From Bacterioplanoides pacificum (lineage in GTDB: Bacteria > Pseudomonadota > Gammaproteobacteria > Pseudomonadales > Oceanobacteraceae): DNA of 64,000 nt. Under the pieces are notes generated by a model, which was not told the DNA's origin, made no database searches, and worked only from the letters and a program-made list of their open reading frames with translations. The DNA lies in contig NZ_JBHRYB010000010.1 of assembly GCF_042648445.1 (NCBI RefSeq), positions 1 to 64,000 of the forward strand. Direction: 5' to 3'. Made by a program: the position numbers and the translations under genes. Positions 8,452-16,664 of the stretch are shown here, piece by piece (within the stretch, counting starts at the first letter, position 1; each line of letters opens with the position of its first letter).

Positions 8452-8637
8452 AAACCTTGTGAACCTTTGTGCACAGAATAATAGGGGATTGCTGCGGTTA
8501 AAGGCTATGGTAGGTGCAGCCCGGCCGCTGCGGAAATGAAACCTCGCGATAACCCTTATGACGGAATTGCATAGCGGTTAAAATAGTCGCTTCCCGGCGT
8601 GACGACGGGCGCAAACGATCAAACAAAAAAGGTAGCT

Positions 8638-9534
8638 ATGGCGGAGTCATCGGGTTCTTCACAGCGGTCTGGCAGCGGGGTTTCCCGGGGCGATTCTTCC
8701 AGGCGCGATTTTTCCGGGAGAGAGTTCTATCGCCGCGGTCCCGATCACCAGCAGCTGCTGGGTGGTGTGATTCCCGATTTTCTCACTATTCGCCAGCTGT
8801 TTGGTTTTCGCTCGGTAGATATTGGCCGCTGGGTCAGCAACCGTGAGCAGGAAAAAGCCGCGGCGCTGTTTTTTGATGCGCTGTGTGACCTTAGCCAGTT
8901 ATTAATGGGGCCGGGGTTTGCCACCCCAAAAGTACTGAAAATACGCCGCCAGCTGATTTCATTACGTTCCACGCTTGGGCTGCAATACGGTACCGGTGGC
9001 CGCCCCGGAGTGGCCGCTCACTACTCGCCGTTGCAGCGCACTTTCGCACTGGCAAAAAATGCCGGGCCGGGCAGCATTGCCCATGAATGGTTTCACGCCT
9101 TTGATCATTATGTGGCCGATAAACTGTTCGTTGATCAGCCGCTGGCAGCTGGGCCACGGTTTGCGTCGCGGCTGTGGGTCGAGGATGCCGAGACCCGCGA
9201 ACACCCGCTTAACCAGCGCTTACAGGCCTGTTATCAGGCGATTTTAATCAGTGACGATGGCTCCGGCCCATCGACTTTGTTGCAGCAATCGCTGGCCGCC
9301 GATAAAGCCAATGGCAGCCGTTATTACAGCCAGCCGGAAGAAATATGTGCCCGGGCGTTTGAAGCCTTTATTCAGGACGGCAGCATTAAAAATAATTTTC
9401 TGGTGGCGGGCAGTAAGCAATCCGCGGAAGCGAAATTCGGGTTATACCCACAAGGGCAACAACGGCTGCGCATTAACGCCGCCTTTGCTCATTATTTTAC
9501 CGGTCTGTGTCAGGCACTGGCGGCCAGTGGTTAA
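8638..9534 (+). CDS. CLCA_X-family protein with an HExxH-like motif
   Basis: From the ATG at 8638 (AGGTAGCT ribosome site just upstream) the protein has 298 residues; an ATG at 8599 would add 13. A Ser/Arg-rich start leads into REFYRRGPDHQ. The centre carries IAHEWFHAFDHY, an HExxH motif typical of zinc metallopeptidases. The C-terminal third has ICARAFEAFIQD and a conserved GLYPQGQQRLRI. I recognise the overall pattern as the CLCA_X group, a conserved gammaproteobacterial family of unknown function. Metal binding and peptidase activity are inference. It is convergent with a LysR gene 11 bases away. Confidence 0.6.
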   Translation: MAESSGSSQRSGSGVSRGDSSRRDFSGREFYRRGPDHQQLLGGVIPDFLTIRQLFGFRSVDIGRWVSNREQEKAAALFFDALCDLSQLLMGPGFATPKVLKIRRQLISLRSTLGLQYGTGGRPGVAAHYSPLQRTFALAKNAGPGSIAHEWFHAFDHYVADKLFVDQPLAAGPRFASRLWVEDAETREHPLNQRLQACYQAILISDDGSGPSTLLQQSLAADKANGSRYYSQPEEICARAFEAFIQDGSIKNNFLVAGSKQSAEAKFGLYPQGQQRLRINAAFAHYFTGLCQALAASG

Positions 9535-9545
9535 AAGCATTGAGG

Positions 9546-10484
9546 TTATTGCCCGGGGCCGGGTTTATTGGCGCGCGACATGGGTGAATACATCGACGAG
9601 GTGATTTCATCGGCAATGCTGTTACGCAGCCAGCTGTGTGCCGGGTCCTGTTCATGGCTGTTATGCCAGCATAAATGATAACGATTGGCCGGGCCGGTTT
9701 GCGGCAACGCGTTATAGGCCAGCGGAAAATGTTGGCTGGCGGTATGAGCGATGTGTTCCGGCACAATCATCAGATAATCACTGCTGGCTACCGCCGCAAA
9801 GGCGGCGGAAAAAAACGGCACCTCAAACACAATGCGGCGGCTGAGACCTTGTTGCTCCAGCTGTTTATCAAAAAACGAATCTTTATCGCCGCCGCTGTTT
9901 AATTTGACAAAGTTGTAGCGGCACAAGGCATCGGCACTGATCGTCGGTTGCCGGGTTAGCGGGTGGTCGCTGACCATCAGGCATACGGAATCGTCCTGGC
10001 CGAGATAAATACCGTTTAACCCGGCGGGTAATTCGGCGATGGTGGTGGAAACAAAATCCAGTGGCAGCTGTCCCAGTTGGGGTAATTGCTCCGGTTTCCA
10101 GACGTGATACACCAGGTCGATGCCGGGGGCCTGTTGTTTTAACCGTTGCAGCACGCCGGGGAAAATAAACTGGGCGACATAATCGGTGCAGGCGAAACTG
10201 AAACGGCGCTGGCAGGTGTCCGGGCGGAATTCATCGTCTTTCAGGGTGTCGACGTCATTGAGAATGGCCTGAACCTTGGGCAATAACTGTTTTGCCCGGG
10301 CGCTGAGCAGGTAGTCATTTTGTTCGCGGATCAGTAGTGGGTCGGCAAAAAAATCGCGCAGCTGGCTGAGCTGGCGGCTCATCGCCGATTGTGTCAGGTG
10401 TAAACGGCTGGCCGCCTGGGTGACGCTGCGGCATTCCAGCAGCACCACCAGGGCGCGTAATAAATTCAGATTTAAACGTTCCAC
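9546..10484 (-). CDS. LysR-family transcriptional regulator
   Basis: This 312-residue protein has the winged helix-turn-helix at residues 1-60 (NLLRALVVLLECRSVTQAASRLHLTQSAMSRQLSQLRDFF). A type 2 periplasmic-binding-fold effector domain follows. It lies downstream of fadH on the same strand, separated by 164 bases that carry a short direct repeat. No divergent target is visible, so the regulated genes are unknown. Confidence 0.85.
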   Translation of the reverse strand: MERLNLNLLRALVVLLECRSVTQAASRLHLTQSAMSRQLSQLRDFFADPLLIREQNDYLLSARAKQLLPKVQAILNDVDTLKDDEFRPDTCQRRFSFACTDYVAQFIFPGVLQRLKQQAPGIDLVYHVWKPEQLPQLGQLPLDFVSTTIAELPAGLNGIYLGQDDSVCLMVSDHPLTRQPTISADALCRYNFVKLNSGGDKDSFFDKQLEQQGLSRRIVFEVPFFSAAFAAVASSDYLMIVPEHIAHTASQHFPLAYNALPQTGPANRYHLCWHNSHEQDPAHSWLRNSIADEITSSMYSPMSRANKPGPGQ

Positions 10485-10617
10485 ACACAGCTTCTCAGAT
10501 CGGGGGGATGGGGCTATTTTAGCAGGCTGGTGTTCGCTGCGGCAGTTCAGTAAGCTGCGGGTGTCTTAACACTGAAACCTGCCGATGGGGCTGCTTTTTT
10601 ATTGGCAACCCCAGCGA

Positions 10618-10654
10618 CTTACAGCGGTTTATAGTGGCTTACAGCGGTTTATAG
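10618..10654. repeat. 17-base direct repeat across the fadH stop codon
   Basis: CTTACAGCGGTTTATAG occurs at 10618-10634 and again at 10638-10654, three bases apart. The second copy contains the fadH stop codon. It looks like a local tandem duplication. Confidence 0.8.
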
Positions 10655-12673
10655 CGAAAGCGCTAAGCGTGTTCCCTGATCAATCGCACGTTTGGCATCC
10701 AGTTCCGCTGCGACGTCAGCACCACCAATTAAGTGATACGACTTCTCCAGGCCTTCGGTTAATGCACGGGCAGGGTCCTGACCGGCGCAGATCACCACGT
10801 TATCCACTTCCAGCACTTTCACTTCCTCGCCAACCCGAATATGCAGACCCTGATCGTCGATTTTGAGGTATTCACACCCAGGGATCATCTGTACGCCTTT
10901 ATTTTTCAGGCCGGTACGGTGAATCCAGCCTGTGGTTTTACCCAGCTTGCCACCGACCTTGGAGGTTTTACGTTGCAGCAGATAAATATTACGTTCGCTG
11001 GCACCTGGCTGGGCCTCGACACCTTCGATACCGCCGCGCGCGGCCAGCGTCATATCGACGCCCCATTCTTTCATAAAGGCCGGGATATTCTGGCTGGTGG
11101 CTTCACCGGAGTGTGCCAGATATTCAGACACGTCAAAACCAATACCGCCGGCGCCAATTACTGCGACGTTTATACCCACCGGTTTTTTATCGCGTAATAC
11201 ATCCAGGTAGCTCAGTACTTTATCGTGATCGATACCTTCGATATCCGGCGTGCGTGGATTAATACCGGTGGCGAGAATCACCTCGTCGAAATCACTGGCG
11301 TTTAATTGCTCCACCGAAATCGGGCTGTTGAGTTCCAGTTTAACGCCGGTTAATTCAATTTGTTTTTTGAAATAACGCAGGGTTTCATAAAACTCCTCTT
11401 TACCCGGAACCTGTTTGGCCACATTAAACTGACCACCAATGTCGCTGGCGGCATCAAACAGAGTAACGTCATGACCGCGTTCAGCGGCGGTGGTGGAAAA
11501 CGCCAGCCCCGCCGGACCGGCACCAATGACGGCAATTTTTTTCGGCTGTGCGGCATCGGTCATGATCATTTCGGTTTCATGGCAGGCGCGCGGATTGACC
11601 AGACACGAGGTTAACTTACCGCTGAAGACATGGTCGAGACAGGCCTGGTTACAACCAATGCAGGTATTAATTTCGTCGGCGCGCCCCTGCTCGGCTTTTT
11701 GCACAAACAACGGGTCGGCCAGGAATGGGCGCGCCATCGAGACCATATCGGCATCGCCACGCTGCAATACTTCTTCCGCCACTTCCGGGGTGTTAATACG
11801 GTTTGAAGTAATTACCGGAATGCTCAGCTGATCGCGGAATTTTGCCGTTACCCAGGTAAACGCCGCACGCGGTACCTTGGTGGCAATGGTAGGGATTCGC
11901 GCTTCGTGCCAGCCGATGCCAGTGTTAATAATAGTGGCACCGGCCTGCTCGATGGCTTTACCCAGCGCCAGCGCTTCTTCATAAGTGCTGCCACCTTCTA
12001 CCAGGTCGAGCATGGATAAACGGTAAATAATAATAAAGTGTTCACCCACGGCTTCGCGGGTGCGGCGTACCACCTCCACCGCTAAGCGCATGCGGTTTTC
12101 ATATTCGCCACCCCAGGCGTCGTCACGCTGGTTGGTGCGTTGCGCCAGAAACTGGTTAATAAAATAACCTTCCGAACCCATAATTTCGACGCCGTCGTAA
12201 CCGCCGATCTGGGCGTATTTTGCCAGCTGTACGATGTCGTTAATTTCGTTGTCGATGTCATCCGCGGGCAGTTCACGTGGCTTAAACGGATTAATCGGCG
12301 CCTGAATCGCCGACGGAGCCACCGCGTTGGGGTTAAAGGCATAACGGCCGGTGTGCAGAATCTGCATACAGATTTTGCCGTCTTCGGCGTGTACTGCATC
12401 GGTAATCACGCGGTGTTCTTTGGCGTGTTCTTCGCTGTCGATGATATTGGTTTGCGGATGGGTCGCGGCATGGGCGCTGGGGCCAAAACCACCGGTGACA
12501 ATCAGGCTGACGCCACCGCGGGCACGTTCAGCAAAAAACGCCGCCATTCTTTCCAGGCCGTTTTTTTCTTCTTCCAGACCGGTGTGCATGGAGCCCATTA
12601 ATACGCGGTTTTTCAGGGTGGTGAAGCCTAAATCCAGGGGCTCCAGCAGCTTGGGATAATGTGGATTTGTCAT
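10649..12673 (-). CDS. fadH: 2,4-dienoyl-CoA reductase (NADPH), FadH type
   Basis: This 674-residue protein has three parts. An N-terminal old-yellow-enzyme TIM barrel binds FMN (about 1-350). A 4Fe-4S ligand cluster follows (CIGCNQACLD, with further Cys residues in SCLVNPRAC). The C-terminal part is a FAD/NADPH-binding domain with a GAGPAGLAFS Rossmann motif and a second GAGGIGFDV motif. The enzyme reduces 2,4-dienoyl-CoA during degradation of unsaturated fatty acids. Length and motif order fit E. coli FadH. The gene appears to be transcribed alone. Confidence 0.9.
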   Translation of the reverse strand: MTNPHYPKLLEPLDLGFTTLKNRVLMGSMHTGLEEEKNGLERMAAFFAERARGGVSLIVTGGFGPSAHAATHPQTNIIDSEEHAKEHRVITDAVHAEDGKICMQILHTGRYAFNPNAVAPSAIQAPINPFKPRELPADDIDNEINDIVQLAKYAQIGGYDGVEIMGSEGYFINQFLAQRTNQRDDAWGGEYENRMRLAVEVVRRTREAVGEHFIIIYRLSMLDLVEGGSTYEEALALGKAIEQAGATIINTGIGWHEARIPTIATKVPRAAFTWVTAKFRDQLSIPVITSNRINTPEVAEEVLQRGDADMVSMARPFLADPLFVQKAEQGRADEINTCIGCNQACLDHVFSGKLTSCLVNPRACHETEMIMTDAAQPKKIAVIGAGPAGLAFSTTAAERGHDVTLFDAASDIGGQFNVAKQVPGKEEFYETLRYFKKQIELTGVKLELNSPISVEQLNASDFDEVILATGINPRTPDIEGIDHDKVLSYLDVLRDKKPVGINVAVIGAGGIGFDVSEYLAHSGEATSQNIPAFMKEWGVDMTLAARGGIEGVEAQPGASERNIYLLQRKTSKVGGKLGKTTGWIHRTGLKNKGVQMIPGCEYLKIDDQGLHIRVGEEVKVLEVDNVVICAGQDPARALTEGLEKSYHLIGGADVAAELDAKRAIDQGTRLALSL

Positions 12674-12854
12674 AGTGCTCTCATCGTTGTAACGGTTGTG
12701 GGTCGTTATCGTTATGGCTTGAGTATCGCAGGGAACAAATCATCGCGCCTTATCATTTGTTAAGGAAGGGTGTTTGGAACGGTCCTTAGCCGGCTGTTAT
12801 TCGTGTATGGATGTGGTACAACCTGCGACGACCCTCCGCAGACAGGAAATCAGC

Positions 12855-13649
12855 ATGAAGTTTTACCGTTATTGGTCAGAAAGTAAGCACCACATCCGGG
12901 TGGCCGGCCGTGATAAGGAAATCCGTCTGCTGACGGGTTCCGCAGTGTCTGAACAGGATGCGTTACGTGAGGCAGAACAACAGGCACGCCTGATTGAGCA
13001 ACGTATCGCCAGCGGTGAAGAAAAACAGCAATACGAAACGGCCATTAAAGAGTTTATCAGCGAACAACTCGACGATCAGAATGTGGTCAGCGTGTGTCGA
13101 TACGGCGCTAAAATTCTGAACAGCAGCCAGTATACCTTTTACGATATCGATCACGTGCGTTATGGCCTGTTCGACTTTTTTAAAGGTCTGCATAAACTGA
13201 CGCCAAAACAACGTATGGCGCGGCACTTTACCGATGTTGCGAAAAAGTTTCCGCAGCTGGGTACAGACTTCCGGATTTATGAAACGGCGAAAGGTATCCG
13301 GGTGATTGGCCGGCAATATCTCGATCCAACGGCGGCCAGCAGTGCCAGAATCATGGCCAGACTGAATGTTGACTGGCTCTATACGAAACTGTCGCGTAAG
13401 CAGCAGTGTTATCGTGCTCGTTTAACGCCAAAACCCTTCCGTATGAAAATCAAAACCATCCGCGTGCGCAGCCCGCTGATGTGCCAAACCGATGAATACC
13501 GGCAATGGGATGATATGTACCGCCAGGCGGCCAGCCGTTATGCGGTGGTTAACTTTGTTGAAGCCATCGGCCGGGACTTTGCTCAGGAGCCGGTGATTCG
13601 TTATCACGACGATTGTTGCCAGGCGCATTCACAGCTGAAGCTGGCCTGA
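12855..13649 (+). CDS. Conserved hypothetical protein, function not recognised
   Basis: With the ATG at 12855 (AGGAAATC ribosome site) the product is 264 residues, starting MKFYRYWSES. The open frame continues 27 codons upstream, but without a ribosome site. The protein is basic and soluble. It has a helical Gln/Glu-rich segment at about 35-75 and a second half with clustered Arg/Lys and conserved-looking Trp and Tyr (DWLYTKLSRKQQCYRARLTPKPFRMKIK). This pattern suggests nucleotide or nucleic-acid binding, but I cannot assign a family. Downstream lie a gene remnant and the IS arm. Confidence 0.65.
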   Translation: MKFYRYWSESKHHIRVAGRDKEIRLLTGSAVSEQDALREAEQQARLIEQRIASGEEKQQYETAIKEFISEQLDDQNVVSVCRYGAKILNSSQYTFYDIDHVRYGLFDFFKGLHKLTPKQRMARHFTDVAKKFPQLGTDFRIYETAKGIRVIGRQYLDPTAASSARIMARLNVDWLYTKLSRKQQCYRARLTPKPFRMKIKTIRVRSPLMCQTDEYRQWDDMYRQAASRYAVVNFVEAIGRDFAQEPVIRYHDDCCQAHSQLKLA

Positions 13650-13670
13650 GGGATTATTGTCTGACAGATC

Positions 13671-13775
13671 ATGGATTATCAGTATGAAGATCCAAACACC
13701 TGGAAGGGCCTTAATCTTTTAGGGTTTGCGCTGATGGAAGTCAGAGAGCAGCTGAACAACCAGCAAGATGCCTAA
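13671..13775 (+). pseudogene. C-terminal remnant resembling a NADAR (YbiA-like) protein
   Basis: A 34-codon frame ends with DPNTWKGLNLLGFALMEVRE and a few more residues. This closely resembles the conserved C-terminus of NADAR/YbiA N-glycosidases, which are about 150 residues long. An in-frame stop at 13662-13664 cuts it off upstream, so only the tail remains. The assignment rests on one short motif. The remnant sits between a conserved gene and the IS arm, a place where deletions are expected. Confidence 0.5.
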
Positions 13776-13807
13776 CCTCCCGGATCAGTGCTTTGATTGG
13801 TCGCTGA

Positions 13808-13823
13808 CTGTTTGTATAAACAG
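13808..13823. promoter_or_regulatory. LexA-type SOS box
   Basis: CTGT-TTGTATAA-ACAG matches the CTGT-N8-ACAG consensus with an AT-rich centre. No SOS gene follows; the next element is the IS arm at 13850. In many integrons the integrase promoter carries such a box. It may be a relic of an integrase or other SOS gene now lost, or a chance match. Confidence 0.45.
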
Positions 13824-13849
13824 CCTAATTCCGGTGTTTTCAGGAAAGC

Positions 13850-14067
13850 GGGCACGCTTTGTTTTCGTGCTTGCCTGTTAATTCAGGCGGTGATAATTTA
13901 AACATTAAAGAAATCAGTGGTTTACGGACGTGGTTTACAAGATAGTAGGCATCCCGTAGCCGAAATAGTGTGCGCGCACGCTTTTCTGGAAAGGAGTTGT
14001 CTTGCTAAGGAAGGTTTCTCAATGAAATCAGTTAGTTACACGACCAATCTCGAAAGAATCTCGCCAG
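13850..14067 (+). repeat. Inverted repeat arm B: solo IS110-type 5' end
   Basis: This is the plus-strand counterpart of arm A (453-670). It contains the same leader, the AAGGAAGG ribosome site and an ATG at 14022 that opens MKSVS-, the same five residues as the transposase start. The match stops at 14067 and the frame ends at 14108 after 28 codons. It is thus a decapitated element end, and any promoter in it would point into the cassette array that begins at 14095. Confidence 0.75.
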
Positions 14068-14094
14068 AATATCAGGCGTGCACACGAATAAGCT

Positions 14095-14101
14095 GTTATG
14101 A
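14095..14101 (+). other. First core site (GTTATGA) at the start of the cassette array
   Basis: GTTATGA is the exact complement of the TCATAAC that opens the attC site at 14561. In integron cassettes the first bases of a cassette are complementary to the start of its own attC. This pairing therefore marks the left boundary of cassette 1. Confidence 0.65.
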
Positions 14102-14119
14102 AATCTAGGAGACCGAATC

Positions 14120-14557
14120 GTGAAGGTTGTTCAGATAGAAGAAGAAACCGTAAATGGGATCAAAGTTCGCACAAAGAACGCTGATGAGATGAACCCTGAT
14201 TCATCAAAAATATCGGGGCTTTGGCAGCATTTTTATGGCGATATTGCTCCAAAGCTGAAAAGAGAAGCGAGAGTTTTTGGTGTTTACTGCAACTATGAGT
14301 CAGATTTCACCGGTGAATTTGATGTGGTAGCCGGTTCTGATATGTTTGAAGGTGGCGTTGACTCTGTCACGATTCAGGCAGGGAAATATTTGGTTTTTGA
14401 AGGAAAGGGGAGCCTGCCACAGGCTGTTATAGATACTTGGTCGGAGATCTGGCGGTACTTTAGTTCAGGCGAGCCAGAATATGTTCGTGCTTATACTACT
14501 GACTTTGAGCTGTACAAAAGTGATAGCGAAATCCAGATATACATCGCTATCAAGTAG
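14120..14557 (+). CDS. Cass2-type integron-associated effector-binding protein
   Basis: This 145-residue protein starts at a GTG behind an AGGAG site. It forms a single GyrI-like/AraC effector-binding fold: KISGLWQHFYGDIAPKL, a FGVYCNYESD strand, IQAGKYLVFEGKG, IDTWSEIWRYF and a C-terminal DFELYKSDSEIQIYIAIK. This is the pattern of the Cass2 family, first characterised from integron cassettes and thought to bind cationic compounds. There is no DNA-binding domain, so it is a stand-alone ligand binder. It is the only gene of cassette 1, and its stop lies just before attC1. Confidence 0.75.
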   Translation: MKVVQIEEETVNGIKVRTKNADEMNPDSSKISGLWQHFYGDIAPKLKREARVFGVYCNYESDFTGEFDVVAGSDMFEGGVDSVTIQAGKYLVFEGKGSLPQAVIDTWSEIWRYFSSGEPEYVRAYTTDFELYKSDSEIQIYIAIK

Positions 14558-14560
14558 ATT

Positions 14561-14644
14561 TCATAACAAGGCCAATCACAGCGACAGCTTTTCCGTTGCG
14601 GCTTCGCCTCCACTACAAAGCTGCGCGTGTTGGCGGCGTTATAC
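14561..14644 (+). other. attC site 1 (84 bp)
   Basis: It runs from TCATAAC (14561-14567) to GTTATAC (14638-14644). The imperfectly self-complementary interior has the usual AACAAGGC left part and GCGTTATAC right part. TCATAAC pairs with the core site at 14095 and GTTATAC pairs with the start of attC2, the cassette rule in both directions. Confidence 0.8.
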
Positions 14645-14686
14645 GCAATCCAAAACTCGAAGTACAACTTGAAAATCAGGAATAAT

Positions 14687-15454
14687 ATGACATACGAAAG
14701 TCACGATCTAAAAAAACCCGTTGAATCTGACGATTATCAAGAGTGTTCAGAATTTGTTGTGTCATCTATTGAGTCAATAATGAAAGAGGCCATGGATACG
14801 GGAAAAAACAGAATCGAAATAAATACAAATCTAAAACTTGGCATTCCCATGGAGAATGTCAATAAAATTGCAGGACCATTTGTAGAAGCATGGGCATTTG
14901 AAATATTCACAGAGTCCTTGGAGGATGGGGAGAACAAGTACGATCTGATAAATGTCGAGGCCGGTGAGCGCCTAAACATGGCTGACGTAATTCTTCAATT
15001 CAAAAAGACCCGAAAGCGAAGTAGTGCTGTGACTGGTCACGTAGATGTCAAAGCCACATCCAAAGATATAGAAGGAAGCGGGAAATCGCCTAACATCACT
15101 TCATACGCGAGGATACGATCTGCGTACGTCAAAGACCCTGATTTCATATTCATCATTCTTTCAATTAAGCATAGGGTATTCAGCGCCCGCGATGAAGAGA
15201 CTAAAATGATGATGGGTGTTATGGAGGTTGTGGATTTTAATGCTTACGACCTTAAATACTTATCTGATAGCGATATTAGCTATAATCCAGCACTTGGCAC
15301 AGGTCAAATTCAGGTTAGGGATATTCATTACGTTACCATCGTAAAAAGAACTACTTGGGAGTTTTGCCAGCTTCTAGATAAGAAGTTTATCGCTTCTAAA
15401 AAAGGCTATGGGCAATGGCTTGAATACGCACAGCAAAATAACTGGATTAAGTAA
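14687..15454 (+). CDS. Putative type II restriction endonuclease
   Basis: This 255-residue protein starts at the ATG at 14687 (AGGA ribosome site); the open frame upstream belongs to attC1. I cannot name a specificity family. The centre (about 95-150) reads as a PD-(D/E)xK-like core: an EAGERLNMADVILQF segment with Asp, then a GHVDVKATSKD stretch carrying D-x-K. It also has an aromatic-rich C-terminus. The call rests on this core plus the methyltransferase gene two bases downstream. Together they form a restriction-modification pair inside one integron cassette. Confidence 0.6.
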   Translation: MTYESHDLKKPVESDDYQECSEFVVSSIESIMKEAMDTGKNRIEINTNLKLGIPMENVNKIAGPFVEAWAFEIFTESLEDGENKYDLINVEAGERLNMADVILQFKKTRKRSSAVTGHVDVKATSKDIEGSGKSPNITSYARIRSAYVKDPDFIFIILSIKHRVFSARDEETKMMMGVMEVVDFNAYDLKYLSDSDISYNPALGTGQIQVRDIHYVTIVKRTTWEFCQLLDKKFIASKKGYGQWLEYAQQNNWIK

Positions 15455-15456
15455 TA

Positions 15457-16386
15457 ATGAGTGGTATTGAAATTAAATGCGGCGACGCGATCAGTTTGCT
15501 TAAAGAGCTTCCAGATAGCTCAATAAATCTAATAGTTGCTGACCCGCCATATAATCTAGGCAAGGACTACGGCAATAACCATGATCTAAAGGGCTTCGAT
15601 GATTACCTAGAATTTACAAGGCAGTGGACATCCGAGGCCAAAAGAGTTTTAAAAGATGATGGTTCAATGTATGTGTTTATGGGTGTGAGATTCATTTCAT
15701 ATCTCTATGACATTTTAGATAGGGAGCAAGAGCTATTCTTCAATAGCTGGGTTGTTTGGCATTACACTCAGGGCTTGGGAAAAACGAAAGGATTTTCTCC
15801 CCGTCATGACGATATTTTGGTTTTTAATAAAACTAAAAACTTCAAGTTCAATCTTGATGATGTAAGGGTGCCCCAAAAATACTATAGGGCTAGAAACAAT
15901 ATGAGGGGCGCGAACCCTGGTGATGTTTGGAAATTTTCACATGTCCACTACAGTAACCCAAACAGGCAGAATCACCCAACACAGAAGCCTGAAGGTCTTA
16001 TCGAAAGAATGATTTTGGCTTCTAGTGATAGAGGCGATACAGTCCTTGATCCATTTTCAGGTAGTGGTACTACCTTACGAGTTTGTCAGCAGCTAGGGAG
16101 AAAAGGTGTTGGTTTTGAATTAAATCCAGAATACGTTGAAATGACAAAAGCAAGATTGTCAGAGCCATTTAATGGGTTTGATAGTGTAGACCCAAGAATG
16201 GAGCGCGTACCTAATGACCTTAGAAAGCCTGAGATTCGCGATGAATATCTAGCCAATCATATAAATTGGTTTTTAAAAAATCATGAGAATGCGATTGATG
16301 TTTTTACTAAAGCTGTCAAAGAAAAGTATGGAGTGCTTCTAGAAGCTAAAGGTGAATCAAAAAGCAAGCAGGACGAGCTTTTTTAA
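15457..16386 (+). CDS. DNA methyltransferase of a type II restriction-modification system (beta class)
   Basis: This 309-residue protein has the amino-methyltransferase motif DPPYNLG near the N-terminus (about residue 29). The SAM-binding DPFSGSGTTLRVC comes late (about 190), giving beta-class order. A target-recognition region lies between them, with HYTQGLGKTKGFSPRHDDIL. DPPY suggests N6-adenine methylation, though N4-cytosine enzymes share the architecture. HPTQKPEGL before motif I is typical. It protects host DNA from the upstream endonuclease. A C-terminal extension of about 80 residues beyond the SAM motif is of unknown use. Its stop overlaps the next ORF's start by one base. Confidence 0.88.
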   Translation: MSGIEIKCGDAISLLKELPDSSINLIVADPPYNLGKDYGNNHDLKGFDDYLEFTRQWTSEAKRVLKDDGSMYVFMGVRFISYLYDILDREQELFFNSWVVWHYTQGLGKTKGFSPRHDDILVFNKTKNFKFNLDDVRVPQKYYRARNNMRGANPGDVWKFSHVHYSNPNRQNHPTQKPEGLIERMILASSDRGDTVLDPFSGSGTTLRVCQQLGRKGVGFELNPEYVEMTKARLSEPFNGFDSVDPRMERVPNDLRKPEIRDEYLANHINWFLKNHENAIDVFTKAVKEKYGVLLEAKGESKSKQDELF

Positions 16387-16664
16387 TGATATATATGAAG
16401 ATACAAACTAATCGAGCAAAGATAAAAGATTTGCTTTCTCAATTCTCTGTGAACCACTCTTCGAATGAAAGATTTATAGCGCCAAGACCATTGCCAAGAG
16501 AAAATTTCAAATTCTACATTGGGTATGCTCAAGTTAATGAAAATTCAAAGAATCACCAGCTGCTAAAAAAAGTGAAAAATCATTCACTTCTAGATGAAGT
16601 GAATTATCAATCTTTAGTAAATGATATCGAATACTCATGGCAATCACCGAAAGCAAGCGTATAA
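16386..16664 (+). CDS. Small protein of unknown function, last gene of the restriction cassette
   Basis: This frame of 92 residues overlaps the methyltransferase stop by one base (TAATG). A start at 16395 (second Met) is also possible. The protein is basic, with FYIGYAQVNENSKNHQLL in the middle, no transmembrane segment and no motif I recognise. Its stop codon lies within the GTATAAC that opens attC2, as often seen for cassette genes. Coupling to the methyltransferase suggests a role in the same system, perhaps an endonuclease subunit or controller, but this is a guess. Confidence 0.6.
   Translation: MIYMKIQTNRAKIKDLLSQFSVNHSSNERFIAPRPLPRENFKFYIGYAQVNENSKNHQLLKKVKNHSLLDEVNYQSLVNDIEYSWQSPKASV

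Noticed and set aside
12140..12601. 153-codon frame opposite fadH
   Set aside because: Shadow of fadH; residue make-up is unlike a real protein.
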